In this document: positions 10,155-21,345 of the stretch, piece after piece | Position numbering within the stretch: the stretch's first letter is position 1 | Layout of the letters: each line of letters opens with the position of its first letter | DNA from: Dama dama | Taxonomy: Eukaryota > Chordata > Mammalia > Artiodactyla > Cervidae | NCBI RefSeq assembly: GCF_033118175.1 | Contig: NC_083693.1 | Location: forward strand, 28,281,981-28,345,980 | Direction: 5' to 3' | Length of the DNA: 64,000 bases | Position numbers and translations under genes: made by a program | Notes under the pieces: generated by a model | Databases searched by the model: none | What the model was told of the DNA's origin: nothing | What the model saw: only the letters and a program-made list of their open reading frames with translations

Positions 10155-10366
10155 TAGCTGTTGTTGTGGTTTAGACGCCAAGTCATCTCTGACTCTTTGC
10201 GACCCAATGGACTATAGCCCGCCAGCCTCCTCGGTCCATGGGGTTTTCCAGGCAAGAATACTGGAGTGGGTTGCCATTTCCTTCTCCAGGGCATCTTCCA
10301 GACCCAGGGATCGAACGTGAGTCTCTTGCATTGGCAGGCAGGTTCTTTACATTGAGCCATATGGGA
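10155..10366 (-). repeat. Bov-tA SINE at the tail-to-tail joint
   Basis: Minus-strand SINE lying exactly where plus-oriented distal duplicon (left) meets the inverted 3' flank of copy 2 (right). A SINE of the same orientation occupies the same joint at 29093-29310. Confidence 0.9.
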
Positions 10367-12975
10367 ACAGTCACTGCATTTCAATCAGGGATCTTATAAA
10401 ACTATATGTATTATATGAATCATTTCAAGAGGCCTAGTCACCATTATTTTTCATCACAGACTTAATCACAGATCTATTAATGCAAGAAACAAGACATAAG
10501 TCTTTAAAACAGGCAGAGCACAAGCAATACAGCTAGAGACATTAATCAGGTCCTAAGTAAGTTAGCAGTGCTATTGCCTGAGGTGTTACACGGCTTCCTC
10601 TAGAAAATGTCACCTTTATGGTGAAATTGGCATTTCTTCCCTTGAAGAGGTCTGGTTAAGGTACAATGCAGATGAATAACGCACACTAGAGGAGAGGGAA
10701 GAGGCTGAAACAGACAAACAATGTCATATTGAAATTTTTCTTGTCTTGTCTTAAAATAGGAATTTAATTTCATTGTTTCTTAAGATTTTCCTGCCACAGG
10801 GACCACCTCCTGGAAGTCCTTCCCTTCCATCCAACCTGCCCCTGGGTGAAGATCACATGCTTCATCCCAGGACAGGAGTGAGGGGCAGCAGTGGGGGTCC
10901 CTTCCCTCCCCTCCCCCACAGCTCTGCTTGTCTGGCTCCTCTGGCCCTGGTGACAATAGGATGCTGGGGTCTGAGGCTCTGTGGCTGAGAGCAGGAGAAG
11001 AAGGCTTGTGGTGCATTTACCGTCACCAGTTCCTATATAGGGCTGTTGGTGTCATTGCAGGGCGGCACATGAGCACACACACATGTACACACACAGGTGC
11101 ACTGAACATACATACCGGTACACATCTTTAAAGAGAGGCCTTGAGGTGCTGTCATGGCCGCTTTAAGAGTTAGGGGGCAGGATGTTGACATTGGAGTCGG
11201 GCCCAACCTCTTGCCTCAGAGTCTGGGCCACATCCCCAGACTCTGGTCCAGGTGGAGGTGGAGAGTCAGTGGGAGTGGTTCTCAAAAACATAGGTTTGGG
11301 TGAGGGTGAAAACTGACTAGGACTCTTTTGAGTTCTAGGTCAATTTGGGGATATTAGAATATGTGGCTTTTGTTTGGGCTTTTTGTTTCTTTGTTTTTCC
11401 CCTCTCATCTTTATATGCATGCTATGTGGCTTTGGTCAACTCTTAGTGACCCCATGGACTGTAGCCCACCCGGCTCCTCTGTCCATGGGATTCTCCAGGC
11501 AAGTGTACTGGAGTTGGTTGCCATGCCCTTCTCCAGGGGATCTACCTTACCCAGGGGTCAAACTGGCGTCTCTTGCATTGTCTCCTGCATTGCCCAAGGA
11601 TTCTTTATTGCTGAGCCATTGAGGAAGCTCTTTATCTTTATACTGAGATTAAAAAGAACATTATGTGTGTGAGAAAAAGTACAAGGCCTTTCCCGATGCT
11701 TGACAGCAGGGGCTGATGGAAACAAAAAGATCTAGAAAAAATTTTTTAATTATATACTTATTATACCTGATTCCAGAAACTCAGGAAGCAGCAGCAGAAA
11801 GCAACAGGTACACAGAAACACACATACGTGTCACCTCACACTCGAAGAATGCAATTCCTTTGACAATGGAAGCAGCAACAACCACTCCACCCCACCCCAC
11901 CCCCAAACCACGTGCCCAAGAAATTCTGAAAAGAAACTGTCTCTTTAAGAACAAGTCACCCAATAATTTTTGGCCTCCTGACCAGAAGATACAAAAAGAA
12001 AAAAAAAAAAAAAATCTCAAGCTAACACCAGCTTTAAGGCTGCAGTGGCCATGCTCTTCTCCCTGCAGAGGCAGGACCTGCTGTTCTGATCACTGAGGCG
12101 GGAGGGCCATGTCGCTGCCCCTCACCACACTGCAGACAGGTATCTTCAAGTCCCTAGGTTCTTCACCAGCTCCTTTTTTGATTCTTCAGAGATTGGTTGC
12201 GGGTGGAAGCCATCCTAAATTCCTTTATGTTGCCCTCTAGGCAGCCAGTGTTTAGTAAGCTAGGAAGAATTCTGGAACCAATCTCAGGTGAGGCTGAGCA
12301 TCAGGTGGGGCCCAGGGATCCAAAATCTCTGCTTTAGGACTCTCGCCCATTGGGAATCAGTGACCTCCAGAATTTTTTTTTTTTTTTACTTCAAGGGGAG
12401 GTGCACTATACACTCCCTTCTGTTGGGAGAAAGGAGGCCCAAAGCCTTGCTACGCACCCTCACTCCCAAACCCAGAAACACACAGCAACTAAGGCACTCC
12501 CAGGGGGACAGACACGCTTTGGCAATGAGGCCCCTCCGGAGGCCCAGGGTGTGAACAGCTGCACAGAGGGCTGTGTGCTGTGGATTCAGCACCTTATGAG
12601 GTGGGAGACGGCGGTGGACAGGGAAGGAAAGAGTCTCAGGTCCTGATGGATCAGAAGAAGGAAAATGGGGAGAGGTGGTCGGGACACAGGAGATGAGAAA
12701 ACCAAGGATGACCAGAACAGGGGTAAAGAGCAGAAAATGTAGAAATGTTGAGAGAAGCAAGATAAAGAAGCAAAACAGGACATGGGCAACCAAGGACAAT
12801 AGGAAGGAGACAGAGCAGATGGAGGGAAGGAAACAGAAAAGTGAGCGAGATGAATGGGAAGGATGTGAGGAGGGAGAGAGGGAGCCAGGAAGAGGGCATC
12901 AGGGGACAGCAGAGCTCTGTAAAGACACATCCTGTGAGTGGAGGGGATCAGGGGTACTGGGCTGGTGCTCAGTCC
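10367..12975 (-). repeat. 3' duplicon of MYADM copy 2 (inverted)
   Basis: Minus-oriented 3' flank of copy 2. About 10.37-12.3 kb matches the reverse complement of 4.9-6.5 and 22.1-23.7 kb and the direct sequence of 29.3-31.4 kb; about 12.6-12.95 kb is the purine-rich (on this strand) gene-proximal flank. It contains a private Bov-tA SINE at 11420-11632 (minus). The open frames on either strand come from low-complexity purine/pyrimidine tracts. Confidence 0.75.
11420..11632 (-). repeat. Bov-tA SINE, private to the copy 2 unit
   Basis: Minus-strand SINE with the blocks 'gaccccatggactgtagccc' and 'gggattctccaggcaagtgt'. The matching position in the copy 4 unit (about 30.33 kb) has no SINE. Confidence 0.9.
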
Positions 12976-13905
12976 CTACAGAAACCTGCAAGTCCAGTAC
13001 ACCAGGTCGGCCACGTAGATCAGCAGGTTGATGGCTGTCAGGACAGCCACAGCCAGTCGCTGGTCCCAGACGCAGCCATAGTCGATGAGCTCACCAACGC
13101 AGCTCATATCGCTGTCCCAGTGGGGTTGTCCACCTAACTTCTCATCAAACTGGTAGAGTGGCCAGAGGACCAGAGCGCTGACATAGAGGATGACTGAGAG
13201 CACGGTCAGCCCCAGATGGAAAATGGGGAGCGGAAGGGGCAGTCTGTTCTCCCAGCCACCCAGCCGCAGCAGCATGGCCACAGCTACCTGGACGAAGCAG
13301 ATGGAGTACACGGCCACGCACCACTCCAGGGCCGGCTGGTGCAGGTACAGGGAGGTGTTGCTGAGGAAGGCAAAGATGACACAGGCCACAAAGCTCTCCA
13401 GAATCTTTAGCAGGCCTGGTAATGTGTGCACATAGCAGGGGACGTTCTTGAACTCGTAGTGTTTCCATGTGTAGGCCACATCTATGGCATAGAGCACACA
13501 GGCGATGCAGGAGAATGCAGAGGCAGCGATGGCCCGGTCTCGGGAAGGACCATGAGGCAGGTACTGGACGTAGAAGACGGAGTAGATGATGGAGGTCGAG
13601 AGGCAGAGGAGGGCCGCATAGCAGGCATAGGTGATGGGTAATTTGTACCAGAAAAAAGGAAAGTTGCGGTAATAGTAACGGTACTCGAACATAGACATGA
13701 AGAAGGTCACGATGAAACAGAGGCACCAGATGGCTAGGCACCAGTCACCTATAGCCCCCCTCTCGTGGCCCATGCTGGCCACCAGGGAGAAGGCGATACA
13801 CATGGAGATCGTCTGCGGGAAGCGGAGGAAGCAGCACAGGGAGTGCACATCTGCTTTATATGCGATTATCGCCCAGGTGGACATGCTGTAGTGAAGGTCC
13901 GGCAT
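12976..13905 (-). CDS. MYADM-like: MYADM-like protein, copy 2 (intact)
   Basis: Uninterrupted 309-residue frame from ATG (MPDLHYSMSTW) to TAG, group B. The length is close to the usual ~320 residues of MYADM. It has eight hydrophobic segments in two MARVEL domains, with the motifs CIAFSLVASMG, ITYACYAALLCLSTSIIY, LHQPALEWCVAVYSICF, ALVLWPLYQFDEKLGGQP and WDQRLAVAVLTAINLLIYVADL, and ends VYWTCRFL. The N-terminal ~25 residues diverge from the usual MPVT start region, and a tyrosine-rich stretch (FEYRYYYRNF) replaces the usual loop after segment 2. It forms a head-to-head pair with copy 3, 6.5 kb away. Single-exon coding is normal for this family. A functional product is plausible but expression cannot be judged. 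Confidence 0.8.
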   Translation of the reverse strand: MPDLHYSMSTWAIIAYKADVHSLCCFLRFPQTISMCIAFSLVASMGHERGAIGDWCLAIWCLCFIVTFFMSMFEYRYYYRNFPFFWYKLPITYACYAALLCLSTSIIYSVFYVQYLPHGPSRDRAIAASAFSCIACVLYAIDVAYTWKHYEFKNVPCYVHTLPGLLKILESFVACVIFAFLSNTSLYLHQPALEWCVAVYSICFVQVAVAMLLRLGGWENRLPLPLPIFHLGLTVLSVILYVSALVLWPLYQFDEKLGGQPHWDSDMSCVGELIDYGCVWDQRLAVAVLTAINLLIYVADLVYWTCRFL

Positions 13906-14337
13906 GTTAGAGTCACCAGTATGGAGCGGTCTTCACTTAGGTCTCACCAGAGAAAGATCCAGAGCTGAAGGCAGATTGAGTGAGATGATCAGAAAAGGCT
14001 CAGGGCCCTGTGAGGGCTGAGGCTCGGGATCTGTGGAGTTTGAACCAGTGGCTCAGACACTCAGGCAAGATCACAGACACTCCACAATGACTCTCCCCAC
14101 CCATCAGCTTTGGCCTCGTCAGGAGACTTGTCTCATCTCACAGCTGGGTTGGATCTGGCCTCAAACCACCAACATTTTTGTCTTTCTGCTGCATGTCAAT
14201 ATCTACAGAAATACAGGATACCATGGTCTTTTCTACAATCACAAACCTTCAAGTTGGAAAAAGAATTTTTAAAAATTGTTTGGTAACCAATTCTGAGCTG
14301 AAAGCATAGGAGAGAGACCATTTATGGTTTTGTTTGG

Positions 14338-14540
14338 ACTTCCCTGATGGCTCAGACGGTAAAGCGTCTGCCTACAATGTGGGAGACCCGGGTTTGATCC
14401 CTGGGTCGGGAAGATCCTCTGGAGAAGGAAATGGCAACCCACTCCACTACTCTTGCCTGGAAAATCCCATGGGTAGAGGAGCCTGGTAGGCTACAGTCCA
14501 TGGGGTCACAAAGCGTAGGACGTGACTGAGGGACTAAACT
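14338..14540 (+). repeat. Bov-tA SINE, private to the copy 2 unit
   Basis: Plus-strand SINE from 'ggacttccctgatggctcag' to 'gtaggacgtgactgaggga'. It splits a sequence that is continuous upstream of copy 4 near 33.41 kb, so it inserted after those units separated. Confidence 0.92.
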
Positions 14541-15659
14541 TTTTTCCTTCTTTCTTATTTCACTTAGTGTAAATGTTCAAAAGTCCATTTGCTGAAACAG
14601 TAATGTGTTTGATCACAAAATTCTTTCAGACCCCAGTGGGGTGTCATCTCCTATAGTGTATATGTATCATGTCACCTGTCAAAACTGAAAAATTCTTAAT
14701 TCTGGAGAATATCTGACCCCAAGGATTCTCAAAAAGGAACTGTTTATTGTTGTGCTAACCTTATTCTACAGATGGGAAAACCAGGAGTCAAGTGCCTTCC
14801 CTAAGGTTAAAAGCATAGCGGTGGAAATCCAAGTTAAAAATAAAAAAGTCATGGGTTTGAGCACTTTGTTCTACAGCCCAGCAGGTCAGCCAGGCCCGTG
14901 GGTGGGAGCCCAGGACCAAAACTCAGGGCTCTGGGACAAAGGAGACATCCTCAGGGCCACGGCCTCCTTTTATAGCAACCTGAAGACACACATGTCCCCG
15001 CCTCACCTCCCCGCAGCCATCACTAGAAGGAGCTGCCATCTGAGGGGACACAGCCCCATCCAGAGGAGGGCAGCTTCAGGGGTGAACAGGGAGGAGCCAT
15101 GGGGTGAGAGCAAGGCCGTGGGGACAGGATGACATGGGAGTAGGGACTGTTGTGAATCCCCTCCACGCATTTTTGCCTTCACATGTGATGCTTCCTCTTT
15201 GAGGAAGGAGCCCAACCCAGCATGACTCCAAGGTGGGGCAACATTGAGGAACCACAGACTAAAGTAACACAGTGTTGGGCTCCAAGGCTGCCATCCAGGT
15301 GGAGTCTGGAAAGATCTAGCAGAAGTCCTACCTGAGCAGGATTCTCCTGGCCTGGGAGACTGGTTAGCAGCTTCAAAGCTGGGAGGAAGGGATTGGAAAT
15401 GAACAAGGATGCTGTGTCTGATGGTGATGAGGAGCCTTTCAGGGCATCTCAGGGAAGGGGTGTGGATGGACGGATGATCACCCCCTTTAAAGGGCAGAAG
15501 CTGAAAGAGGAGGCCCCTGCTAACCCCTGGGAGAGGACAGTCCTGAGGATTCATCCAGGACTGGGTGGGGTTGGGGCGGGGGCACAGAGTGGAGATGACT
15601 GGGGAGATTCCAGGGTCCCAGTGGCCCTGAGGCAGCCCAATACGTGTCTTCTGACCCAG

Positions 15660-16100
15660 AAGAGATGCAGGCATGGAGCCAACCTTCCCCATGGAGGAGG
15701 GGCCTGGGCTGGAACTGAGACAGGAGAACAGGTGCCTGAAGGGGTTTCAGGGCTGTGACAGGGACACGTGGCCAGAGTGGCAGGGACCCTGGAGACCATG
15801 GAATTGCCCAGGTCACCTGCCCAAGGCAGTCCCGCCAGCCAGGGCTGCAGTCCTGCTCACACAGGGGCTCCTCCAGGGTCCAGTGTGGGGGAGTGAGGCC
15901 CCTCCCAGCCCGCCCCTCCTCAGAGACAGCTGCCCTGTTTCCAAGGGACTATTTGCTGAGAGGCCCCCAGGCCTGAAGGGCCAGCACCCTGAGCCCCAGC
16001 CAGCTTCCTGCCATCAGGGGCTTTGTTATTTTTGCTGACAATAAACCCTGGGACAAGCTGAGGTGGAAAGAGAAACACAGAGCAAACCTGAGAACCTCCA
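15660..16100 (-). promoter_or_regulatory. Conserved GC-rich block upstream of copy 2, possible promoter
   Basis: GC-rich stretch with Sp1-like boxes ('cccgcccctcctc' near 15909-15921), conserved inverted at 41.38-41.72 kb (copy 6) and at 57.29-57.63 kb (copy 7), in each case about 1.7-2.6 kb ahead of the ATG. It is absent upstream of pseudogene copy 4. Position and conservation suggest a promoter or non-coding first exon. This is an inference; no transcript evidence is visible. Confidence 0.35.
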
Positions 16101-16230
16101 GAGACTCACAAAGCTTCTTGAGCCCCAATTCCAGTGGAGACCCGGAGCGTGCTGGCCTCTCAATGGGCACTGCCGAGGTGAGGAGGGGCATGGGGTGAGG
16201 GAGGCAGGGGGTGTCATGCCCTCTGTACCC

Positions 16231-18882
16231 CAGTTTGATCCCAGTTTAATTACTTGAACTCACCCTGAAATTCCACCTAAGACTAAGAGACAACTTCAAT
16301 GCATTGAATGCTTTGAATCCATTGAATGCATCAGAGGGGATATGGAGAAGAGGAGGCATGGGGGTTCCAACCGTGTGATCCTGGGTCAGGCCTGTGCCCT
16401 CTGTGGGCCCCTGTTCCCCTACCTGGAAAGCAGCAGCTTTGTCTGAGTCTCCCAGCAGCCCCTCCTCCACTCTAGTCTGTGAGCCTGGACGTGGTGCCCC
16501 CGTCAGACCACAGCCTGGGTGTGGCTGAGCCCCGCCTGCCCAGCAGCCAGGCGTGTGGACTGGAAGACAGGGAGCCGGGAAGGTCATGGCCAGGACGGAG
16601 GAAAAAAGGAGGAGGTGCCAGAAGGACAGAGAAGGAGGAGATGAGATGGACACTCAGAGAGACAAGGAGTAGAGCCTTCATGGCTGGATGATCATGGCAA
16701 GCTACTCAACAGAACCTCAGTTTCCCCATCTGTTCAATGTCTCTATACCTACTTTGTGTCAATTAAATGAATAAAAGCATGCGACGGGTTCATCAGAGGG
16801 CCTGTCACATGGAACCCTCAATCCGTGCCAGCTACCTCCCCGCCCCCTCACAGAGGACCCAGAAGGTCCTGGCCCCACTCTGGACATCAGCACAGACAGC
16901 TTGATTTGCTGCAGATCAGGGGCTGCAAACCACTTTGTACTCGAGGTGGACTCAATGTGTTCAGTTTTCCATCACAGCGTTTTCATGAAAAAATGATGTG
17001 GAATCAGTAGTATTACTATTTCTTTCCCGAGTGTTTGGTGGCTGCACATTGTTTTAATTTCACATGAAAATCTGGATTACAGCTCCTTTTCAAGCCTCAG
17101 GAGATACAGTGTCACCTGGTTTGGTTCCCTTGGCAGTGGGGTTGCTGGAGATAAGCAGCTGCTAGGCTCTTTTCTTTATATTGCTTTCCATCTTCATCTC
17201 TGTTTAGTGTTTTCTGTATTTCTGTCATTCTCATGCGTAATTGACATAAAGCAGGACTACGATCATCTCTCCTGTGACTAGTTTCCCGTCGGCATGGCCA
17301 GGCTTCCTGCCTGCTCACAGGAAGGTCCATCCCTCCATCCAGGGATGGATGTCCTCAACCTCAACCTCAGCCTTCAGTACATTTCAAATGCTCTGAAATC
17401 ATATGTAGACACGTGTGTACATACATGCATACATGTTTGTCCATAAATGCATACATGTTTGTCGGGAGTATCTGTACCTTTTTTACTGTTTTGTAAACAT
17501 GAGACCATGTCTTCCCAGAGCATCTTGCTTTTCCCCCACCCTAGACAGGTGCAGCTGGTCCTCTCCAGGGACCCTAGTGCTCTCCATCCCCTTATTTCCT
17601 TCCCTCTGGCTCCTTGGGCATCAGTGGACCCTCCCCTGTGAGTCTCAGACACTGGGGGACAAAGGATGTGACAGTGGATCCTGGGATTCATGTGACCACC
17701 ATGCTCTAGGGCAGAAGGTCAGCAAGTTTTTCTGAGAAATTTTTTTAAAAATATGACAAAGAATATATTTTTCATTTCAGGAAATTAAATCCGGTTTCCT
17801 AAATTTGCAACAAATTATCACAAGCTTGGTGGCTTAAAACAGTAGAAATGTGTTCTCTCACAGTTCTGGAGATCAGCATTTTGAAACAAGGTGTCAGCAG
17901 GGCTGCTCTGTCTCTGATGCCCCAGAGGAGGGTCCCTCCTTGTCTCTTTTAGCTTCTGGAGGCCCTTTAGCTTGTCCCATGTTACTGAACTCAGGCTTGT
18001 CTGCTTATCCCTCAAGAAGCCAAATACCAAGAGATGAGTGTTGGGCTTTGTCTGGGACGAGGTACCGCTCCTCCACTGTGAACACAATCATCACCCACGT
18101 CTGTGCATCAGCCCATGTTAGACGGTGGTTTGAAAAAAATACTAATGAACATTTCCACCAGTTTTTGTGGATCAACTTGGAGGATTTGGTTTTTTCCAGT
18201 TTAGTAGGTCTGAGGTGAGAAAAAGATTGTATGTCCAATAACAGCCACTAACTCTTCTGCACTGAAACCCCTTGCGGGGAATTGTCTCAGTGGAAATGCA
18301 CCCCGGCATGCCCCCCGCCCCACCCCCACCCCCAGGGGACACACTGGCCAAGTTGAGCCATCTGTCAGGTCTTAAACGGAGAGACTACTTCAGACCTCCT
18401 TTCGTCCTTACCCTGGGTGACGCTAAGGCTGTGCCCCGCCAACACACTAGAACCCCCCTCCTTCCAGAGACTGGAGTGGGGGTGAGGGGGGTGCAGATCC
18501 CGTGGCAGCCCCAGCCTCGGGCATCAGGGCTGGAACCACAGAGCGGGGGCTGGATTCAGTTCCCTACAAAGCTGACCCCCTCTTCTCTCTCCCTTGCCTG
18601 CAGACTCCTCTATAAAGGGGGCAGGCTTTTCACAGTTTAGTTTCCTTTTTGCCTTTAATTTAGTGCCCTTGTTGGAAGAATCCTTATTATGGAGTAATAG
18701 GAAGATCTGCGCATGGAGTTCCCTCCCACTTACCAGATGTTGACAAAAGAGCTCTAACTGCAAAATACTGGAATAATTTAGAGATCCATGCAGGAACCAA
18801 TGTTCTTCACAACTGAAAACATACATGGGCCAGGTTGTATTAAAAGTAGAAAACCATTTTGTTCTTGATTACAAGGTCATAC
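16231..18882. repeat. Intergenic DNA between copies 2 and 3
   Basis: No gene is recognised. About 17.1-17.7 kb is the inverted match of 55.85-56.45 kb, upstream of copy 7. About 17.83-18.0 kb is the inverted match of 41.08-41.27 kb, upstream of copy 6. About 18.08-18.2 kb matches 34.34-34.5 kb. From about 18.64 kb the group A upstream sequence begins (matches 34.78 kb directly and 4.85 kb inverted). A short tandem ATTGAATGC-like repeat lies at 16297-16332. Confidence 0.6.
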
Positions 18883-19361
18883 TGTTAGGGGAAGCACATG
18901 AATACAGCCACCCACCCTGGCCAGGAACCCTAGTAACCACTTGTTTGAGTTGTTTTACGACAGGAGGTCCCGGTAAGAAACATGGAACTAATAAGCCACC
19001 ACCAAGTGGAAGAGTTCGGGAAAGGTCAATAGGAGACAACATGTGTCCAAACACCTCCTGGAATCCTTCGCTCTGGCATCCCTCTTGGCTGAACAAGGCA
19101 CCACTAGGAAGGACTCTGAGTCAGAATGATTGGCTAAAGACAACCCGGAGACTAATCCCATCACCATAAAACCCAAGACGGTGAGCCATGTGGCAGAGCT
19201 GTTCTCCTGGGTTCCCTTACCCTCCTGCTCTCCACCCGGGTGCCCTTTCCCAATAAAATCTCTTGCTTTGTCAGCACATGTGTCTCCTTGGATAATTCAT
19301 TTCTGAGTGTCAGACAAGAGCCCAGTTTTGGGCCCTGGAAGGGATCCCTCTTCCTGCAATA
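18883..19361 (+). mobile_element. Solo ERV LTR, private to the copy 3 unit
   Basis: A 479-bp plus-strand LTR starting TGTTAGGG and ending CAATA (the terminal CA mutated to TA), with a polyadenylation signal at 19252-19257 about 110 bases before the end. It is flanked by the 4-bp duplication ATAC (18879-18882 and 19362-19365). The sequence is continuous at this point upstream of copies 1 and 5 ('gtcata[c/g]tctagttttgcc'-like), which confirms a recent, unit-specific insertion. A 4-bp duplication fits class I (gammaretrovirus-like) elements. No internal viral sequence remains. Confidence 0.85.
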
Positions 19362-20434
19362 ATACCTCTAGTTTTGCCCATCTGCCAAGATGTGTGCCGG
19401 TGGACTTGTAGAAGGGATGGATATAGATTCCCTCTCCCCACTTCACTGGCTCCCCTAGAACAGATTAAAACAAACAAGCAATTCTTCCTTGGGAAGAGAG
19501 TGCTACAGAGTCACAAACAAGCCATTTCCACTTCTGCAGTCTCCAAGTGGCCCCAAAGTTCCAAAGAGCAAAGAATATACCCAAACAGGTGGGAAGGGGG
19601 GCTTCTGGGGCCCACACCCCTCTACTCACTTAGTCAAGATGTCGGTGCTCCTTCAGAGGCCAGTTTCCTTCTCTTGACAAAAGTGAAAGCTCACTGTGAG
19701 CAAGGTGTGGGGAGGGACAGGGCAAGGTCCTGAAACTAGCAAGTTCAGCAGCTGCTGGAAAAGACCTATAGATCTTCGCTGGGAATAGCTGGCACTCCAC
19801 CCTATCTTCCCAATGGCACTCTGCTCCTTGCTCTAGGAAGAAAGGGAGGGGCTGGAGACTTGGGGACCTGACTCCTGCCTAGATGCTCAACATTGTCCCA
19901 GGCCCAAGTCCTGAGTCAAGGTCCTGAGTCCTGTCCCAGGTCCTGAGTCAAGAAACTCAGGCCCAGCTGCTTGTTGCTGAAGAAGCCAGTACAGAGAGCT
20001 AAGTCTGGGTTTAAAAAAAGTAGCTTTATCTTAAGGAAGTCAGCAACCAAGGAGAGAAGGTGTTTTACTGCTCAGAAGAATCAACTCCCAACACAGCAAG
20101 GCTCAGCCAGGATTTATACAAGGAGGGAAGCAGGCTGCAGGCTGCATGCCAGGGTGCTTTGTACTTCTATTTTGGGGGACTTTACAGTAACCACCAGGAG
20201 CCTCTCTGGGCTGAGAATGTGAGTGTGGTCCTTACTTTGTTCAGATCAGCACATCAGTTCTAGGGGTCAGTGGTTTTATATTTTCTAGAGAAAAAAGAAC
20301 TGAGGCAGAAACTGAGCTTAAACGGCAAAGCAAAAACTGAAACCAGAACATCAAACTCGGTTTAACTATTCATAAGCCTTTGGTTGAGAAACAGGCAAGG
20401 CTACAGACCGGGGCCGGTGACCTGCCTGACCACC
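19362..20434 (+). repeat. Group A upstream region of copy 3
   Basis: Matches upstream DNA of copy 5 (35.01-35.98 kb) directly and of copy 1 (4.62-3.95 kb) inverted. A block at about 19.74-20.17 kb is shared with copy 5 only. A small run of GTCCTGAGTC-like repeats lies at 19908-19952. No gene is seen. Confidence 0.7.
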
Positions 20435-21345
20435 ATGATCACCATGTGCCCGTCCTCAGGCCTGGGCACCAAGGCCTTCTTCCTCCACTTGGGGCAGCTG
20501 CTCTCCACCAATGTGCCCTTCTCGCTGGGGGCCACTGAGGACACTCTGATGGAGGGCGTAATTAACTGGTGCATGTTCTTCTGGTGCATCTGCTTCACTG
20601 TGACCCTCACCATCTTCATAGGGGAGTTTTGTGGGCTCCAGTCCTGCCTCCCCTTCTCCTGGGACAGCTTTCTCTGCGCCCATGCCTTTTACTTCTTCAT
20701 CTTCTGCCTCTCAATGTCCATTATCTTCGGCACCACCTACATCAAGTTCTTGTCTCCAGGCTCCACCCGAAACAGGGTCATCACTGCCACTGCATTCGCT
20801 TTCGTGGCTGCTGTACTCTATGCCATTGAAGCGTTCTGCATCATATCCAGCCTGGAGGCATGGTCTGGTTCAAGCCAGCCTTCCCCGGCCTGGCCAGGAA
20901 GCCAGAGAACTATGCTGACTGGCTCATCATCACCTTCATCAGCAGCCCCCACCAGTATCAGCATCAGCCAGCCCCTTGTTCATGGTTGTGTAGTTCATAT
21001 GCTTCCTCCTGGATGGAGCTGTGAACTTCATAGTGAAGGGGTATGATCGAGTCAAAGACAAAAAGCTCTGTTCCCTACCTGTATCCTGTCGGAGCAGACA
21101 GTGCTCTGATTGCTCCTCTACCCTAGTGCTCTGGTCCTCTGTCAGCTCCACCAGTTCAACAAGAAGTTGGATGGGCAGCCCCAGTGGTCCAGTGATGTGA
21201 GCTGCAGCGATAGACTCACCTGCTTGGTGTGCACCTGGGACCAGCAACTAGCTGCGGCCATCTGACAGCCGTCCACCTGCGATTTATGTGGCTGACACTG
21301 AGTAACTGGCCTGTGAGGCTTTTGTAGGGACTAAGAATTTGCTTT
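20435..21345 (+). pseudogene. MYADM-like: MYADM-like pseudogene, copy 3
   Basis: Group A copy. The first half is open and family-like from ATG at 20435 (MITMCPSSGLG): INWCMFFWCICFTVTLTIF, the segment 3 region, and ATAFAFVAAVLYAIEAF. Around 20.86-20.88 kb the frame shifts, and the second MARVEL domain survives only as scattered pieces in other frames: a QFNKKLDGQPQWSSDV equivalent at about 21.15-21.20 kb and the CTWDQQLAA equivalent at about 21.23-21.26 kb, where TGA interrupts. The frame it starts in runs to about 21046 as nonsense. The codon matching the ancestral ATG of the MPVT start is GGG. A truncated four-segment product cannot be excluded, but a decayed gene is the better reading. Confidence 0.85.

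Larger units (their letters stand above)
13906..16230 (-). repeat. Group B upstream region of copy 2
   Basis: Upstream DNA of copy 2, homologous (inverted) to that of copy 6 (41.3-43.4 kb) and copy 7 (57.2-58.0 and 58.5-59.9 kb), and in its gene-proximal part to that of copy 4 (33.0-34.3 kb). It includes a GC-rich block at about 15.66-16.1 kb and a private SINE at 14338-14540. The 229-residue minus-strand open frame at 15003-15692 is low-complexity, overlaps this non-coding block and is not kept in the sister copies. Confidence 0.75.

Noticed and set aside
10027..10320. Open frames rich in 'ARILEWVAISFSR'-type sequence (also at 397-681, 11361-11672, 50112-50321 and 59210-59401)
   Set aside because: These are the well-known translations of Bov-tA SINEs and not genes.
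14380..14410. tRNA-like sequence in SINE heads (many places)
   Set aside because: Box-like motifs belong to tRNA-derived SINE promoters; no intact cloverleaf tRNA gene was seen.
15003..15692. 229-residue minus-strand open frame
   Set aside because: Falls in the upstream duplicon; low-complexity, Pro/Ser/Leu-rich, and not maintained in the matching regions at 41.7-42.4 and 57.6-58.7 kb.
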